From Pseudomonadaceae bacterium (lineage in GTDB: Bacteria; Pseudomonadota; Gammaproteobacteria; Pseudomonadales; Pseudomonadaceae): a DNA stretch of 36,802 nt. Below, piece after piece: positions 14,747 to 23,126 of this stretch. The position numbers and the translations under genes are program-made. The notes beneath the pieces were generated by a model, which saw nothing but the letters and a program-made list of their open reading frames with translations, was not told the origin of the DNA and searched no databases. Positions within the stretch are counted from its first letter, which is position 1; each line of letters begins with the position of its first letter. Where the stretch lies: positions 1 to 36,802 of the forward strand of contig JAIERF010000297.1 in assembly GCA_019747075.1 (NCBI GenBank). The letters are read 5' to 3'.

Positions 14747-14809
14747 GAGCTTGCACAACAAAGTCGACAGACCGCAACCCCTGCCAGGCTGCTTCATGGA
14801 GGCGACACA

Positions 14810-15565
14810 ATGAGCACCACTGCCCGCACCCGCACTGCCAGTCCCGAACGCCGCCTACAGGCCGAACGCCTGCTCGGCACCCGCGCCCTGGAGGAAGCCC
14901 AGGCCCTGCGCTTTCAAGTGTTCAGTCAGGAGTTCGACGCCAAACTAAAAGGTGCCGAACTAGGCCTGGACCGTGACGACTACGACCCGCACTGCCGGCA
15001 CATCGGCGTACGCGACCTCAACAGCGGCAAGCTGGTGGCCACCACCCGCCTGCTCGACCGCCAGGCCGCCGCGCGCATGGGACGCTTCTACAGCGAAGAA
15101 GAATTCAGCCTGCATGGCCTGCCCAACCTCGAAGGCCCACTGCTGGAAATCGGCCGTACCTGCGTCGATCCGGCCTACCGTAACGGCGGCACCATCGCCG
15201 TGCTCTGGGGCGAACTGGCCGAGGTGCTCAACGAGGGCGCCTATCGCTACCTGATGGGCTGCGCCAGCATCCCCATGCAGGACGGCGGCATCCAGGCCCA
15301 GGCGATCATGCAGCGTCTGCGTGAACGCTACCTGTGCAACCAGCACCTACGCGCCGAACCTAAAACCCCGCTGCCGCCCCTCGATGTGCCGAGCAACGTG
15401 ATCGCCGAACTGCCGCCGCTGCTCAAGGCCTATATGCGCCTGGGTGCGAAGATCTGCGGCGAGCCGTGCTGGGACAAGGATTTCCAGGTGGCTGACGTGT
15501 TTATCCTGCTCAAGCGCGACGAGCTGTGCCCGCGCTACGCCCGGCACTTCAAGGCCGCCGTATGA
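14810..15565 (+). CDS. olsB: L-ornithine N-alpha-acyltransferase OlsB
   Basis: OlsB attaches a 3-hydroxyacyl chain from acyl-carrier protein to the alpha-amino group of ornithine, giving lyso-ornithine lipid. The 251-residue product shows the GNAT/hemolysin-like pattern of the family: [61 protein letters not shown] (acyl-donor region), [10 protein letters not shown] and the terminal [29 protein letters not shown] ribosome site lies eight bases before ATG 14810. It overlaps olsA by four bases. The Pho boxes upstream fit the known role of ornithine lipid as a phosphorus-free membrane lipid made under phosphate limitation. Confidence 0.94.
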   Translation: MSTTARTRTASPERRLQAERLLGTRALEEAQALRFQVFSQEFDAKLKGAELGLDRDDYDPHCRHIGVRDLNSGKLVATTRLLDRQAAARMGRFYSEEEFSLHGLPNLEGPLLEIGRTCVDPAYRNGGTIAVLWGELAEVLNEGAYRYLMGCASIPMQDGGIQAQAIMQRLRERYLCNQHLRAEPKTPLPPLDVPSNVIAELPPLLKAYMRLGAKICGEPCWDKDFQVADVFILLKRDELCPRYARHFKAAV

Positions 15566-16356
15566 TGGCCCACCTGCGCCTGCTCGGGCGCAGCCTGCTG
15601 CTACTGCTGTGGCTGAGCGCCAGCCTGCTGCTGGCCGGCGCCCTGAAACTGCTGCAAGTGCTCAGTCGCCGCCCCGCCGAACACCTGCGCCAACGCCTGA
15701 GCCGTCTGTGCCTGAGCTGGCTGGTGCGCTGCCTGCCAATGCGCGTGCAGGTACACGGCCAACTGCCTGGGCAGACGGCCCTGTGGCTGAGCAACCATGT
15801 GTCCTGGTGCGACATTCCCCTGCTCGGCGCCCTGCAACCGCTGACCTTTTTGTCCAAAGCCGAAGTGCGCGCCTGGCCTCTGGCCGGCTGGCTGGCGGCG
15901 CAAGCCGGCACTCTGTTTATCCAGCGTGGAGCTGGCGACAGCAACGACATCGGTGCGCAGATCGGCCAGCAATTGCAGGAAGATCGCGCACTGCTGCTGT
16001 TCCCCGAAGGCACCACCACCGACGGCCAGAGCCTGCGCACCTTTCACGGCCGCCTGCTGAGTGGCGTGATCGAGCAGCAACGAGCCGTGCAACCGGTGGC
16101 CATCCGCTATTGGCGCGACGGTGCGGTCGATCTGCAAGCGGCGTTTATCGGCGACGACGATCTGCTCAGTCACCTGCGCCGACTGCTCAGCGCGCCGGCT
16201 GCCGAGGTGGAAATCCATCTGCTGCCGCTGCTGTTGCCGCTGCCAGAGGAGAACCGCAACCAGCTGGCGCGCCGTGCTCAGCACTGCGTTGCCGACTGCC
16301 TGGAGCGGTTACGCGCACCCAACGCCGAGCCCCAGGCCAGCGCACTGACATCCTGA
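15562..16356 (+). CDS. olsA: Lyso-ornithine lipid O-acyltransferase OlsA
   Basis: OlsA adds the second fatty acid to lyso-ornithine lipid at the inner membrane. The 264-residue protein has an N-terminal membrane helix (about 10-30) and the PlsC acyltransferase motifs NHVSWCDIP (His79, Asp84 as the catalytic pair) and FPEGTTTDG (Glu149). A third block, [14 protein letters not shown], matches the substrate-contact region. ATG 15562 overlaps the olsB TGA (ATGATGG; ATG 15565 is an alternative), so the two enzymes are made together. On motifs alone it could be a 1-acylglycerol-phosphate acyltransferase; coupling to olsB makes OlsA the better call. Confidence 0.92.
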   Translation: MMAHLRLLGRSLLLLLWLSASLLLAGALKLLQVLSRRPAEHLRQRLSRLCLSWLVRCLPMRVQVHGQLPGQTALWLSNHVSWCDIPLLGALQPLTFLSKAEVRAWPLAGWLAAQAGTLFIQRGAGDSNDIGAQIGQQLQEDRALLLFPEGTTTDGQSLRTFHGRLLSGVIEQQRAVQPVAIRYWRDGAVDLQAAFIGDDDLLSHLRRLLSAPAAEVEIHLLPLLLPLPEENRNQLARRAQHCVADCLERLRAPNAEPQASALTS

Positions 16357-16485
16357 ACCGCCCCCCCATAGCCCAGCGACTGCGCTAACCTTTGCCGCAT
16401 ATCAAAGCCGCCACCCGCGCGGCCCAACTATGCTGAAAGCACAGGCTTAACCGTCGTTGCCCGGTCCGGTTCAAGGAGCATTTGC

Positions 16486-17613
16486 ATGTCACAGTCCCCG
16501 CTTTCACAGCAGTCCCCATCCGTCAAACTCCGCGGCGTCAACCTTGGTGGCTGGTTGGTGCTGGAGAAATGGATGACCCCCAGTGTATTCGAGGGCTTAC
16601 AGGCCACCGATGAAACCACTTGGTGTGCCGAACTGGGCGCCGCCGCCACGCAGCGCCTGCAGCAGCACTGGAACACGTTCATCACCCGCGAGGATTTTGT
16701 CTGGCTGCACGAGCGCGGCATCAACGCCGTGCGCATCCCGGTCGGCCACTGGATCTTTGGCGCCGACTACCCCTACCACCGCAGCTACGGTGAACACCGC
16801 TACCCCTTCGTCGAAGGCGGCCTGGCGGTGCTCGACCGCGCCTTCGCCTGGGCCAAAGAGCTAGGGCTGAAAATCGTCCTCGACCTGCACGCTGCCCCCG
16901 GCTGCCAGAACGGTTTCGATAACGGCGGGATCAAGGATGTCTGCGAATGGCACACCCAGACCGACTACCGCGAGCACTCGCTGAACGTGCTCGAACGCCT
17001 GGCCGAGCGTTACCACGCCGAACCGGCTCTGCATGCCATCGAAGTGCTCAACGAGCCGCGCTGGGACGTGCCCACCGACTACCTGAAAAGCTACAACGTC
17101 GACGCCTACCGGCGGATTCGCCAGCACTGCTCGGCGGATAAAGTGAGCGTGGTATTCCACGACGGCTTCCGCTCGTTCGAGGAATACCTGGGCTTTATGC
17201 AGACGCCCGAATTCGTCAACGTGGTGTTCGACCTGCACCGCTACCAGTGCTTCGAGCGCGGCGATATCGACAGCGACATCTACACCCATATCCACAAGGC
17301 CAGCGGCCAGTGGAAGAGCGAAGCCGATGCCATCATCAACCAGCTCGGCCTGCCGGCCTATTGCGGCGAATGGAGCCTGGGCCTGGACCTGAAAGTGGTG
17401 TCGCTGTGGGCCGACGGGCCGTTCAACCACGCCCTCGAACACATGGATCAGTTCCAGCAGGACACCGCCTACCGCGGCTATGCCGCCGCCCAGTTGCTGA
17501 CTTTCGAGAAATACCTGGGCTGGTTCTTCTGGAGCTACAAGACCGAAACCACCCCGGCCTGGTGCTTCCGCGAATGCGTCAATCGCGGCTGGCTGCCGGC
17601 CAATTTCAGCTAG
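16486..17613 (+). CDS. Exo-beta-1,3-glucanase of fungal type (GH5, subfamily 9-like), no signal peptide
   Basis: A 375-residue glycoside hydrolase. The opening RGVNLGGWLVLEKWMTPSVF is nearly the signature of yeast exo-1,3-beta-glucanases. The acid/base is Glu190 in VLNEP and the nucleophile is Glu295 in YCGEWSL, with spacing close to the yeast enzymes. Other family residues are seen in AVRIPVGHW, LDLHAAPGCQNGFDN and DLHRYQCF. There is no signal peptide, so it should act in the cytoplasm on imported or endogenous oligosaccharides. AAGGAG precedes ATG 16486 by seven bases. It converges with the glucokinase-like/ABC operon, and a glucose-releasing enzyme beside a glucokinase relative is suggestive. 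Glucan as substrate is inferred from family. Confidence 0.9.
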   Translation: MSQSPLSQQSPSVKLRGVNLGGWLVLEKWMTPSVFEGLQATDETTWCAELGAAATQRLQQHWNTFITREDFVWLHERGINAVRIPVGHWIFGADYPYHRSYGEHRYPFVEGGLAVLDRAFAWAKELGLKIVLDLHAAPGCQNGFDNGGIKDVCEWHTQTDYREHSLNVLERLAERYHAEPALHAIEVLNEPRWDVPTDYLKSYNVDAYRRIRQHCSADKVSVVFHDGFRSFEEYLGFMQTPEFVNVVFDLHRYQCFERGDIDSDIYTHIHKASGQWKSEADAIINQLGLPAYCGEWSLGLDLKVVSLWADGPFNHALEHMDQFQQDTAYRGYAAAQLLTFEKYLGWFFWSYKTETTPAWCFRECVNRGWLPANFS

Positions 17614-17650
17614 GCCGGCGTCCTACGGCCCGACACCTCAGCAACAAAGC

Positions 17651-17677
17651 TGTAGCCTGGATTTTATCCGGGCTACA
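17651..17677. repeat. REP-like palindrome, possible bidirectional terminator
   Basis: TGTAGCCTGGAT, a three-base TTT loop, and ATCCGGGCTACA form a 12-pair stem with one T-G type mismatch. It lies between the convergent glucanase and ABC genes and is a variant of a palindrome scattered through many Pseudomonas genomes (GTAGCCCGGAT core). It may stop transcripts from both sides. Confidence 0.6.
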
Positions 17678-17705
17678 CAGCGCCACTGCCATCGCTTAAT
17701 TGGCC

Positions 17706-19475
17706 TTAGCCGGGGACTTTCAGCGCGCAGCTCGGCGTGCTGCAGCTGAGGAACTTGTCCTCGGCCGGGCGGTTGAGCACCAGCTTGCGCTGGTAGTGAC
17801 GATCCAGTCCGCCGTGAAAACTGATGGTCAGCAGGCTGGCGTTGGGCAGCTCGCGCTGCAGCATGTCCATCATGCAATCCTCGCCCTTGGGGTCGAAGGC
17901 ACCGGTGGCTTCCTCGATAAACACCCAGGCCGGTTGCTGCAGAAACAGCCGTGCCATCCCCAGGCGTTGCTGGGCGCGCAGCGGCAGCACCCGATCCCAG
18001 CTATCCACATCGGCCAACCGCGGCGCCAGCCAGGCCAGCCCTGCGCACTCCAGGGCATGGTGCATGGCCTTGGCACTGAAGTTGTCGGCGGCATAGGGAT
18101 AACTGAGCACCGACTGCAAACTGGCCAGCGGCAGGAACGGCCGTTGCGGCAGGAAGCTGATCTGCGCACCTGCGGGCAACCAGACCTCACCATGGCCCCA
18201 GGGCCAGAGGCCAGCCACCACTTTGAACAGACTGATGGTGACGGTCGGGTCGCCGGCGATCAGCACCCGCTCGCCCCGGTGGATGGTGGCATTCAGGTCT
18301 TCGATCAGCACCTGGCCGTCCGGATTGGCGATGCACAGGTCACGCAGCACCAGCTCGGACTGATTCGACTGCAGCACGCTGATCCGGTGTTCCTGCGGCT
18401 CGGCCGCCTGCTCGTCGAGCACCTGCATGTCGTTGTACAGACTCAGCACCCGCTGCACCGAGGCGCGGCAATGGGCCAACTCGCCAAGGTTATCAATCGG
18501 CCAGGACAGCGCCGAGGTCAGCTTCTGAAACGCCTGCGCCGCCTGCATCAGGATGCCCAGGGTCATGCTGCCGGCGATGTACTGCGGCGCCATCAGCAGG
18601 ATCGGAAACACCGGCAACAGCGCGCCATAGCCCGAGGAGAACGCCATGATGCCGAGATAGCCGACGGTCTGGCGGTTCCAACGCTGGCCCAGCTCGGCGA
18701 AGAAATTGGCCGCATTACGCCGCTCCATACCTTCGCCGCGCATCAGGGCAATGGACTCGGAATTGGAACGGGAATGGCCCAAGCCAAAGCGAAAGTTAGC
18801 CTCGGCGGTTTGCAGCTGGTTGGTGGCCTTGACCAAAGGGCGCCCCAGCAGCAGGCCGAACAAAGTGCCGGCACCGGCGTAGAGGAATGCCAGAATCACC
18901 ATATAGCCCGGCACCAGCCAGGTGGTACCAGGCACATAGGCGCTGCCGGTAAGGACCAAGAGGATGTCGATAAAACTGCCAAACACCAGCAGCGAATAGA
19001 CCAGCGAATGGGTCAGATTGACCGTGCTCTCGGTGGCGATGCGGATGTCTTCGGCAATCCGCCCGTCGGGGTTATCATGTTCACCACCGATCAATTGCAG
19101 CTGATAGTGATGCCCCTGGGCCATCCAGCGGTCGAGGACCTTTTCCGTCAACCAGCGCCGCCAGTCCAACTGCAGCCAGCGTTTGACGTGCATGTGCAGG
19201 GCCGTCACCGCCATGGTCAGCAGGAAGATCAACACGAAGGTGCCGATCTGCACCAGCAAGGCATTCAGCGATTTGTCTTCCAGGGCATCGAACAGCGCCC
19301 GACTCCAGTAACTCATCCAGATCGCCAGACCGACCTGGGCCAGGGTGAACAGCAGCAACAGGGCGGTATAACCGCGCACCCGCCACTTGTCCGCCGAATT
19401 CCAATACGGCGCCACCAGCCGCAGAAACTGCCAGGACAGGCGCCGGGCCGGCAACAGCGGGGGTAGCTCGGTCAT
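17706..19475 (-). CDS. SbmA/YddA-like ABC membrane protein with degenerate ATPase motifs
   Basis: A 589-residue half-transporter: an SbmA/BacA-like membrane domain (about 1-335, with WLTEKVLDRWM and GEHDNPDGRIAEDIR typical of the YddA branch) and a nucleotide-binding domain (about 370-565). The ATPase site is eroded. The Walker A position reads GDPTVTIS (408-415), with isoleucine instead of the phosphate-binding lysine and two glycines lost. The signature LSGGE reads LPLRA (498-502). Walker B reads WVFIEE (517-522), with Asp replaced by Glu. The Q-loop (LPQRPF), the LWPWG landmark and the full-length frame are kept, so this is not a random pseudogene. SbmA itself works without ATP, so proton-driven peptide import is possible. 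Coupled by ATGA to the glucokinase-like gene. Confidence 0.86.
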   Translation of the reverse strand: MTELPPLLPARRLSWQFLRLVAPYWNSADKWRVRGYTALLLLFTLAQVGLAIWMSYWSRALFDALEDKSLNALLVQIGTFVLIFLLTMAVTALHMHVKRWLQLDWRRWLTEKVLDRWMAQGHHYQLQLIGGEHDNPDGRIAEDIRIATESTVNLTHSLVYSLLVFGSFIDILLVLTGSAYVPGTTWLVPGYMVILAFLYAGAGTLFGLLLGRPLVKATNQLQTAEANFRFGLGHSRSNSESIALMRGEGMERRNAANFFAELGQRWNRQTVGYLGIMAFSSGYGALLPVFPILLMAPQYIAGSMTLGILMQAAQAFQKLTSALSWPIDNLGELAHCRASVQRVLSLYNDMQVLDEQAAEPQEHRISVLQSNQSELVLRDLCIANPDGQVLIEDLNATIHRGERVLIAGDPTVTISLFKVVAGLWPWGHGEVWLPAGAQISFLPQRPFLPLASLQSVLSYPYAADNFSAKAMHHALECAGLAWLAPRLADVDSWDRVLPLRAQQRLGMARLFLQQPAWVFIEEATGAFDPKGEDCMMDMLQRELPNASLLTISFHGGLDRHYQRKLVLNRPAEDKFLSCSTPSCALKVPG

Positions 19476-20449
19476 AGCCCGCCCTCAGCCTGCTCAGGCT
19501 GCGCCCGGCACAGCTGCGCCGCCAAGGTCGCGGCACCATGCAGGCCCAGTTGCTCGTTAAGCACCACATGCAAGGGCATGCGCTGCAACAGTTCGCGCAT
19601 CGGCGGCTTGTCGCTAAAGGCCTGCAGCACCTCGGGTTGCTGCAGGAAAGCGAGCATCTTCGGCGCAATGCCACCACTCAGATAGACGCCGCCCTGGGCC
19701 AGGCCAAGCAAGGCCAGGTTGCCGGCACAGACGGCGAAGATGCGCGCGAACAAGGCCAGGCTGGCGCAGGCCAACGGCTCGCCCCGCTCCGCCGCCTGAG
19801 AGATTTCACGCGCATCGGGACCGGTGCCCAGCAACACACCGCGCCCGGCCAGAAAGCCATACAGGCGTTCCAGGCCGTGGCCGGACAGCAACAACTCCTG
19901 GCTGGCTCGCCCGTAGGCCTGCTGCAAGGCTGCGCAGAGCGCCAGCTGCTGCTCATCCACGGGGGCAAAATCGGCCAGGCCGCCCTGGCTCGGCAACACC
20001 TGCCAGTGCTCACCGCAACGCACCAGCAAGGCCATACCCAGACCAGTACCGGCGCCGAGCAGCGCCCGCACGCCGGTAGCCTGGGGCTGGCCGGCCTGCA
20101 GAGTGCAGAGGTCGCTGGCAGGTAAACTGTCCAAGCCATAGGCCTGCGCGGCGAAATCATTGAGCAGGTGTACTTGGGCGATGCCGAAGTGCGCAGCAAG
20201 CTCGCGGGCATCCAGCCTCCAGGGCAGGTTGGTCATGCACACGCGCTGCTCACTGACCGGCCCGGCCACGGCTATACAGGCCACACTCGGCCGCTCGGTG
20301 CCGAGGAACAGCTGCACGATGGCCTCAAGCCCAGGGTAGTCGGCACCGACAAAGCGCTGCTCGCGCACCACCCGCCAGCCTGTAGCGTTGGGTTCGGCAA
20401 GCAACAATCGGGTGTAGGTGCCGCCAATATCGGCTGCGAGAAAACTCAT
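19472..20449 (-). CDS. Glucokinase-family protein with altered sugar-binding residues
   Basis: A 325-residue ROK-independent bacterial glucokinase homologue: ADIGGTYTRL (phosphate loop), VAGPVSEQRVCMTNLPW, LLNDFAAQAYGL with the catalytic Asp98, and LGAGTGLGMALL. E. coli Glk contacts glucose through Asn99, Asp100, Glu157, His160 and Glu187, the middle pair lying in the block PGEGGHVDFAP. Here that block is PSQGGLADFAP, so Glu is replaced by Gln155 and His by Leu158, while Asn97, Asp98 and Glu185 are kept. Glucose affinity may be reduced or the substrate changed. The usual Pseudomonas glk sits with edd/gapA, so this may be a paralogue. ATG 20449 is used; TTG 20452 is the alternative. Overlaps the ABC gene by four bases. 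Confidence 0.85.
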   Translation of the reverse strand: MSFLAADIGGTYTRLLLAEPNATGWRVVREQRFVGADYPGLEAIVQLFLGTERPSVACIAVAGPVSEQRVCMTNLPWRLDARELAAHFGIAQVHLLNDFAAQAYGLDSLPASDLCTLQAGQPQATGVRALLGAGTGLGMALLVRCGEHWQVLPSQGGLADFAPVDEQQLALCAALQQAYGRASQELLLSGHGLERLYGFLAGRGVLLGTGPDAREISQAAERGEPLACASLALFARIFAVCAGNLALLGLAQGGVYLSGGIAPKMLAFLQQPEVLQAFSDKPPMRELLQRMPLHVVLNEQLGLHGAATLAAQLCRAQPEQAEGGL

Positions 20450-20556
20450 CAAGGCCCCTGCTCTGAACTGACGGGCAACGCCCGCCGATAACTACAGTTA
20501 GTGCCACAGATGCTAGGGTCTGTTGCCGCTTCATCGCAAGCCGCGTTGCGGCGCGC

Positions 20557-21054
20557 TTAAGCGCCGGGCAGGTTTGCCAGGGCGCTCTCGACCGCTTCGA
20601 TCAGGGCCGGATCTTCCAGGGTGGTACGCGGAGAAAACCGCGCCAGCACACGGCCATCCGGGCCGACGAGAAACTTCTCGAAATTCCAGGTGATGTCGCC
20701 GGGAAACTCCGCACCCTCCCCCGCCAGCAGCCGGTACAACGGGTGACGGCCGGGGCCGTTGACCTCCAGCTTGCTGCTCAACGGAAAGCTCACGCCATAG
20801 GTGAGGCTGCAGAACTGGCGGATATCGGCCTCGGTACCCGGCTCCTGCCCGGCAAACTGGTTGCACGGCAAGCCCAGCACATGAAAGCCCTGAGCCCGAT
20901 AATGCTGATAGAGATTCTCCAGCCCGGCATATTGCGGGGTCAGGCCACACTTTGAAGCCACATTGACCACCAGCACCACCTGCCCGGCAAAGGGTGCCAG
21001 CGGCAGTTCCTGACCATCAAGCCCGGTCAGCGTAAGGTCGTGAAAGGCGCTCAT
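20557..21054 (-). CDS. Glutathione peroxidase-family peroxidase (cysteine type)
   Basis: A 165-residue thiol peroxidase. The peroxidatic cysteine is Cys36 in NVASKCGLTPQY (Cys rather than selenocysteine, as normal in bacteria). The family motifs LGLPCNQFAGQEPG (Cys64) and WNFEKFLVGPDG supply the Gln, Trp and Asn of the catalytic tetrad. Cys82 (RQFCSLTYG) may be the resolving cysteine, in which case thioredoxin rather than glutathione would be the reductant, as in most bacterial members. It acts in the cytoplasm on organic hydroperoxides. ATG 21054 is chosen, with GGAG nine bases upstream; TTG 21069 is in frame. It follows slyD but is separated from it by a strong terminator, so it has its own promoter. 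Confidence 0.92.
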   Translation of the reverse strand: MSAFHDLTLTGLDGQELPLAPFAGQVVLVVNVASKCGLTPQYAGLENLYQHYRAQGFHVLGLPCNQFAGQEPGTEADIRQFCSLTYGVSFPLSSKLEVNGPGRHPLYRLLAGEGAEFPGDITWNFEKFLVGPDGRVLARFSPRTTLEDPALIEAVESALANLPGA

Positions 21055-21083
21055 AGATACAGTCTCCAAAATCCTTGGCGGAC

Positions 21084-21106
21084 AAAAAAGGCGCCCGTAG
21101 GCGCCT
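21084..21106 (-). terminator. Rho-independent terminator of slyD
   Basis: AGGCGCC-N4-GGCGCCT forms a seven-pair GC-rich stem followed on the minus strand by six T residues. It lies 47 bases after the slyD stop and ends that transcript before the glutathione peroxidase gene. Confidence 0.85.
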
Positions 21107-21153
21107 TCCAGTACAACTTAACCTGACGTTTGAGCAGTCTAGCAGTTGCTCAA

Positions 21154-21639
21154 TCAGTGGTGATGACCACCTTCGCCATGGATGTGACCATGGGCCAATT
21201 CTTCGGCGCTGGCGTCACGCACGGCAACGATTTTTACCGCGAAGGTCAGGCGCTGGCCAGCCAGTGGGTGGTTGCCGTCAACGATCACGTCGTCGCCGTC
21301 CAGGTCACGGATGGTGACGATCTGCATGCCGCCGTCCGGGCCGGAGGCGTGGAACTGCATGCCCACTTCCAGCTCATCAACGCCTTCGAACATGTCACGA
21401 CCCAGGGTCGCTACCAGCTCAGCGCTGTACTCGCCGTAGGCGTCTTCAGGCTCAACGGTCACGGTCAGTTCGGTGCCGATTTCTTTGCCCAGCAGGGCTT
21501 TTTCCAGACCAACGATGATGTTGCCTGCACCGTGCAGGTAGACCAACGGCGCGCCGCCGGCGGAGCTATCGATCACCTCACCGGCGTCGTTGGTCAGGGT
21601 ATAGTCGATAGAGACAGCCTTGTTGGCGGCGATCAGCAT
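21154..21639 (-). CDS. slyD: FKBP-type peptidyl-prolyl isomerase SlyD
   Basis: SlyD speeds proline isomerisation in folding proteins, acts as a chaperone and carries nickel for hydrogenase or urease maturation. The 161-residue protein has the FKBP halves AANKAVSIDYTLTNDAGEVIDSS and GAGNIIVGLEKALLG around the insert-in-flap domain (about 70-120). It ends in a short histidine-rich tail (AHGHIHGEGGHHH), shorter than the E. coli tail and without its cysteines. ATG 21639 is preferred, with AAAAGG nine bases upstream; longer in-frame extension has no family match. It is transcribed alone, from a promoter around 21660-21687 to the terminator at 21084-21106. Confidence 0.94.
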   Translation of the reverse strand: MLIAANKAVSIDYTLTNDAGEVIDSSAGGAPLVYLHGAGNIIVGLEKALLGKEIGTELTVTVEPEDAYGEYSAELVATLGRDMFEGVDELEVGMQFHASGPDGGMQIVTIRDLDGDDVIVDGNHPLAGQRLTFAVKIVAVRDASAEELAHGHIHGEGGHHH

Positions 21640-21937
21640 GGGGCGAGACCTTTTGCGAAAGAATAAAGAACGGACAAGTTTAACCAAGGCCTCGCCCGAA
21701 AGCGAACCGAGCCCGGACAAACGGGACCAGGCGGCACTGCTGCTTGATTTTCGTCAGGACGACCAAGGCCACTGGGTGGCACTCTTGTCCTGCGGCCATA
21801 CTCAACATCTGCGCCATCAACCACCCTGGCAAAATCGCCCCTGGGTCGTTGATCCGCAACAACGTCATGCTCTACTGGGTCAGCCCTTCCCCTGCGGCTG
21901 GTGCGCCCAGCATTCCATCAGCAAGGATCACCGATGA
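21638..21937 (+). CDS. DUF3565 protein
   Basis: The C-terminal 65 residues match the DUF3565 family: [34 protein letters not shown], then CGWC. The conserved Cys, His and terminal CxxC suggest a small zinc-binding fold; function is unknown. The start is unsettled. ATG 21638 is the only in-frame ATG and overlaps the divergent slyD start by two bases without a ribosome site, giving a charged N-terminal extension of about 35 residues not usual in the family. TTG 21620 is worse. The end is firm: its TGA overlaps the ackA ATG (ATGA), so it is co-translated with acetate kinase. Confidence 0.72.
   Translation: MGRDLLRKNKERTSLTKASPESEPSPDKRDQAALLLDFRQDDQGHWVALLSCGHTQHLRHQPPWQNRPWVVDPQQRHALLGQPFPCGWCAQHSISKDHR
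21660..21687 (-). promoter_or_regulatory. Candidate slyD promoter
   Basis: On the minus strand TTGGTT (21687-21682), 16 bases, TATTCT (21665-21660), about 20 bases before the slyD start. It lies inside the proposed 5' end of the divergent DUF3565 gene. Confidence 0.35.
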
Positions 21938-23118
21938 CACCCCGGAACATTCTGGTAATCAACTGCGGCAGCTCATCCATCAAGTTTGCCCTGCTGGATC
22001 CAGCCCACAGCCATTTCGCCCTCAGCGGCCTGGCCGAGCGCCTGGGCTCGCCTGACGCCGTGTTGCATTGGCAACAGGACGGTCAAAAACACAGCATAAA
22101 CATGCCCGGCGCCGATCACCGCGATGCCCTGGCGCTGTTGCTACCGCGAGTCGAGTTGGCCGCGAACGGCCGACTGCTCGGCATTGGCCACCGAGTGGTG
22201 CATGGTGGCGAACACTTTACCCAGGCCAGCCGCATCGACAGTGCCACCCTGGCGGCCATCCGCAGCACCGCACCGCTGGCACCCCTGCATAACCCGGCCA
22301 ATCTGCTGGGTATCGAAGCGGCCCTGGGCCTGTTTCCCGAACTGCCGCAAGTCGCGGTGTTCGACACTGCGTTCCACCAAAGCCTGCCGGAACACGCCTA
22401 CCGCTATGCCCTGCCGGAGGTGCTGTACCGCGAGCACGGCGTGCGCCGCTACGGCTTTCACGGCACCAGTCACCGCTACGTCAGCCAGCGCGCCGCCGAG
22501 CTCAGCGGCCTCAACCCAGCCAACAGCAGTTGGCTATCGGCGCACCTGGGCAACGGCTGCTCGACCTGCGCCATCGTTAACGGCCAGAGCCGCGACACCA
22601 GCATGGGCCTGACCCCGCTGGAAGGCCTGGCAATGGGCACCCGCAGCGGCGACATCGACCCCAACCTATTCGGCCACCTGTCCCGCACCCTGGGCTGGAG
22701 CCTGGAACAGACCGAACGCATGCTTAACCACGACAGCGGCCTGCTCGGCCTGTCCGGGTTGTCCAACGACATGCGCAGCCTGGAGCAGGCCAGCGCCAGC
22801 GGCCACCCCGGTGCGACACTGGCAATCGAGGTGTTTTGCTATCGCCTGGCCAAGTCCCTGGCGGCCATGAGCTGCGCCCTACCGCAGCTGGACGGGGTGA
22901 TTTTCACCGGCGGCATCGGTGAGAACTCAGCCCTGGTGCGCAGCAAGACCCTGGCCCACCTGGGCCTGCTCAACCTGTACCTGGATGACACTGCCAACGC
23001 CCGCTGCGTGCGTGGCGAGAGCGGCGCTATCCAGCGCGAAGGCCATCCCCGCGTGCTGGTCATCGCCACCAATGAAGAGCGGCAGATCGCCCTCGACACC
23101 CTTGCGTTGCTGAACTGA
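21934..23118 (+). CDS. ackA: Acetate kinase
   Basis: AckA interconverts acetyl phosphate plus ADP and acetate plus ATP. The 394-residue product is standard length. Active-site blocks are complete: [11 protein letters not shown] (phosphate), [11 protein letters not shown] (Arg), VFDTAFHQ (catalytic Asp), [10 protein letters not shown] (His), [12 protein letters not shown] (Arg) and ATNEERQIA (Glu). ATG 21934 has AAGGA seven bases upstream and overlaps the DUF3565 stop by four bases. pta follows after eight bases, so the pathway acetyl-CoA to acetate is encoded in one operon in the unusual order ackA-pta with a small gene in front. In pseudomonads the pair supports pyruvate fermentation and survival without oxygen. 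Confidence 0.96.
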   Translation: MTPRNILVINCGSSSIKFALLDPAHSHFALSGLAERLGSPDAVLHWQQDGQKHSINMPGADHRDALALLLPRVELAANGRLLGIGHRVVHGGEHFTQASRIDSATLAAIRSTAPLAPLHNPANLLGIEAALGLFPELPQVAVFDTAFHQSLPEHAYRYALPEVLYREHGVRRYGFHGTSHRYVSQRAAELSGLNPANSSWLSAHLGNGCSTCAIVNGQSRDTSMGLTPLEGLAMGTRSGDIDPNLFGHLSRTLGWSLEQTERMLNHDSGLLGLSGLSNDMRSLEQASASGHPGATLAIEVFCYRLAKSLAAMSCALPQLDGVIFTGGIGENSALVRSKTLAHLGLLNLYLDDTANARCVRGESGAIQREGHPRVLVIATNEERQIALDTLALLN

Positions 23119-23126
23119 GAGCTGAC

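Noticed and set aside
17700-19466. Very long open frame (588 codons) on the plus strand opposite the ABC gene
   Set aside because: It is antisense to a recognised protein and is rich in Gln, His and Gly, as expected for a GC-rich shadow frame; no domain is visible. Similar antisense frames at 5920-7245, 7509-8717 and 31396-32862 were rejected for the same reason.
20489-20500. TAACT-AC-AGTTA inverted repeat upstream of the glucokinase-like gene
   Set aside because: It does not match the HexR or PtxS operators I know, and such short A/T-rich palindromes are common by chance.
20540-20552. GCCGC-GTT-GCGGC hairpin after the glutathione peroxidase gene as terminator
   Set aside because: Five pairs only and no T-tract on the minus strand.
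20557-21054. Possible selenoprotein in the glutathione peroxidase gene
   Set aside because: The active-site codon is for cysteine and there is no in-frame TGA.
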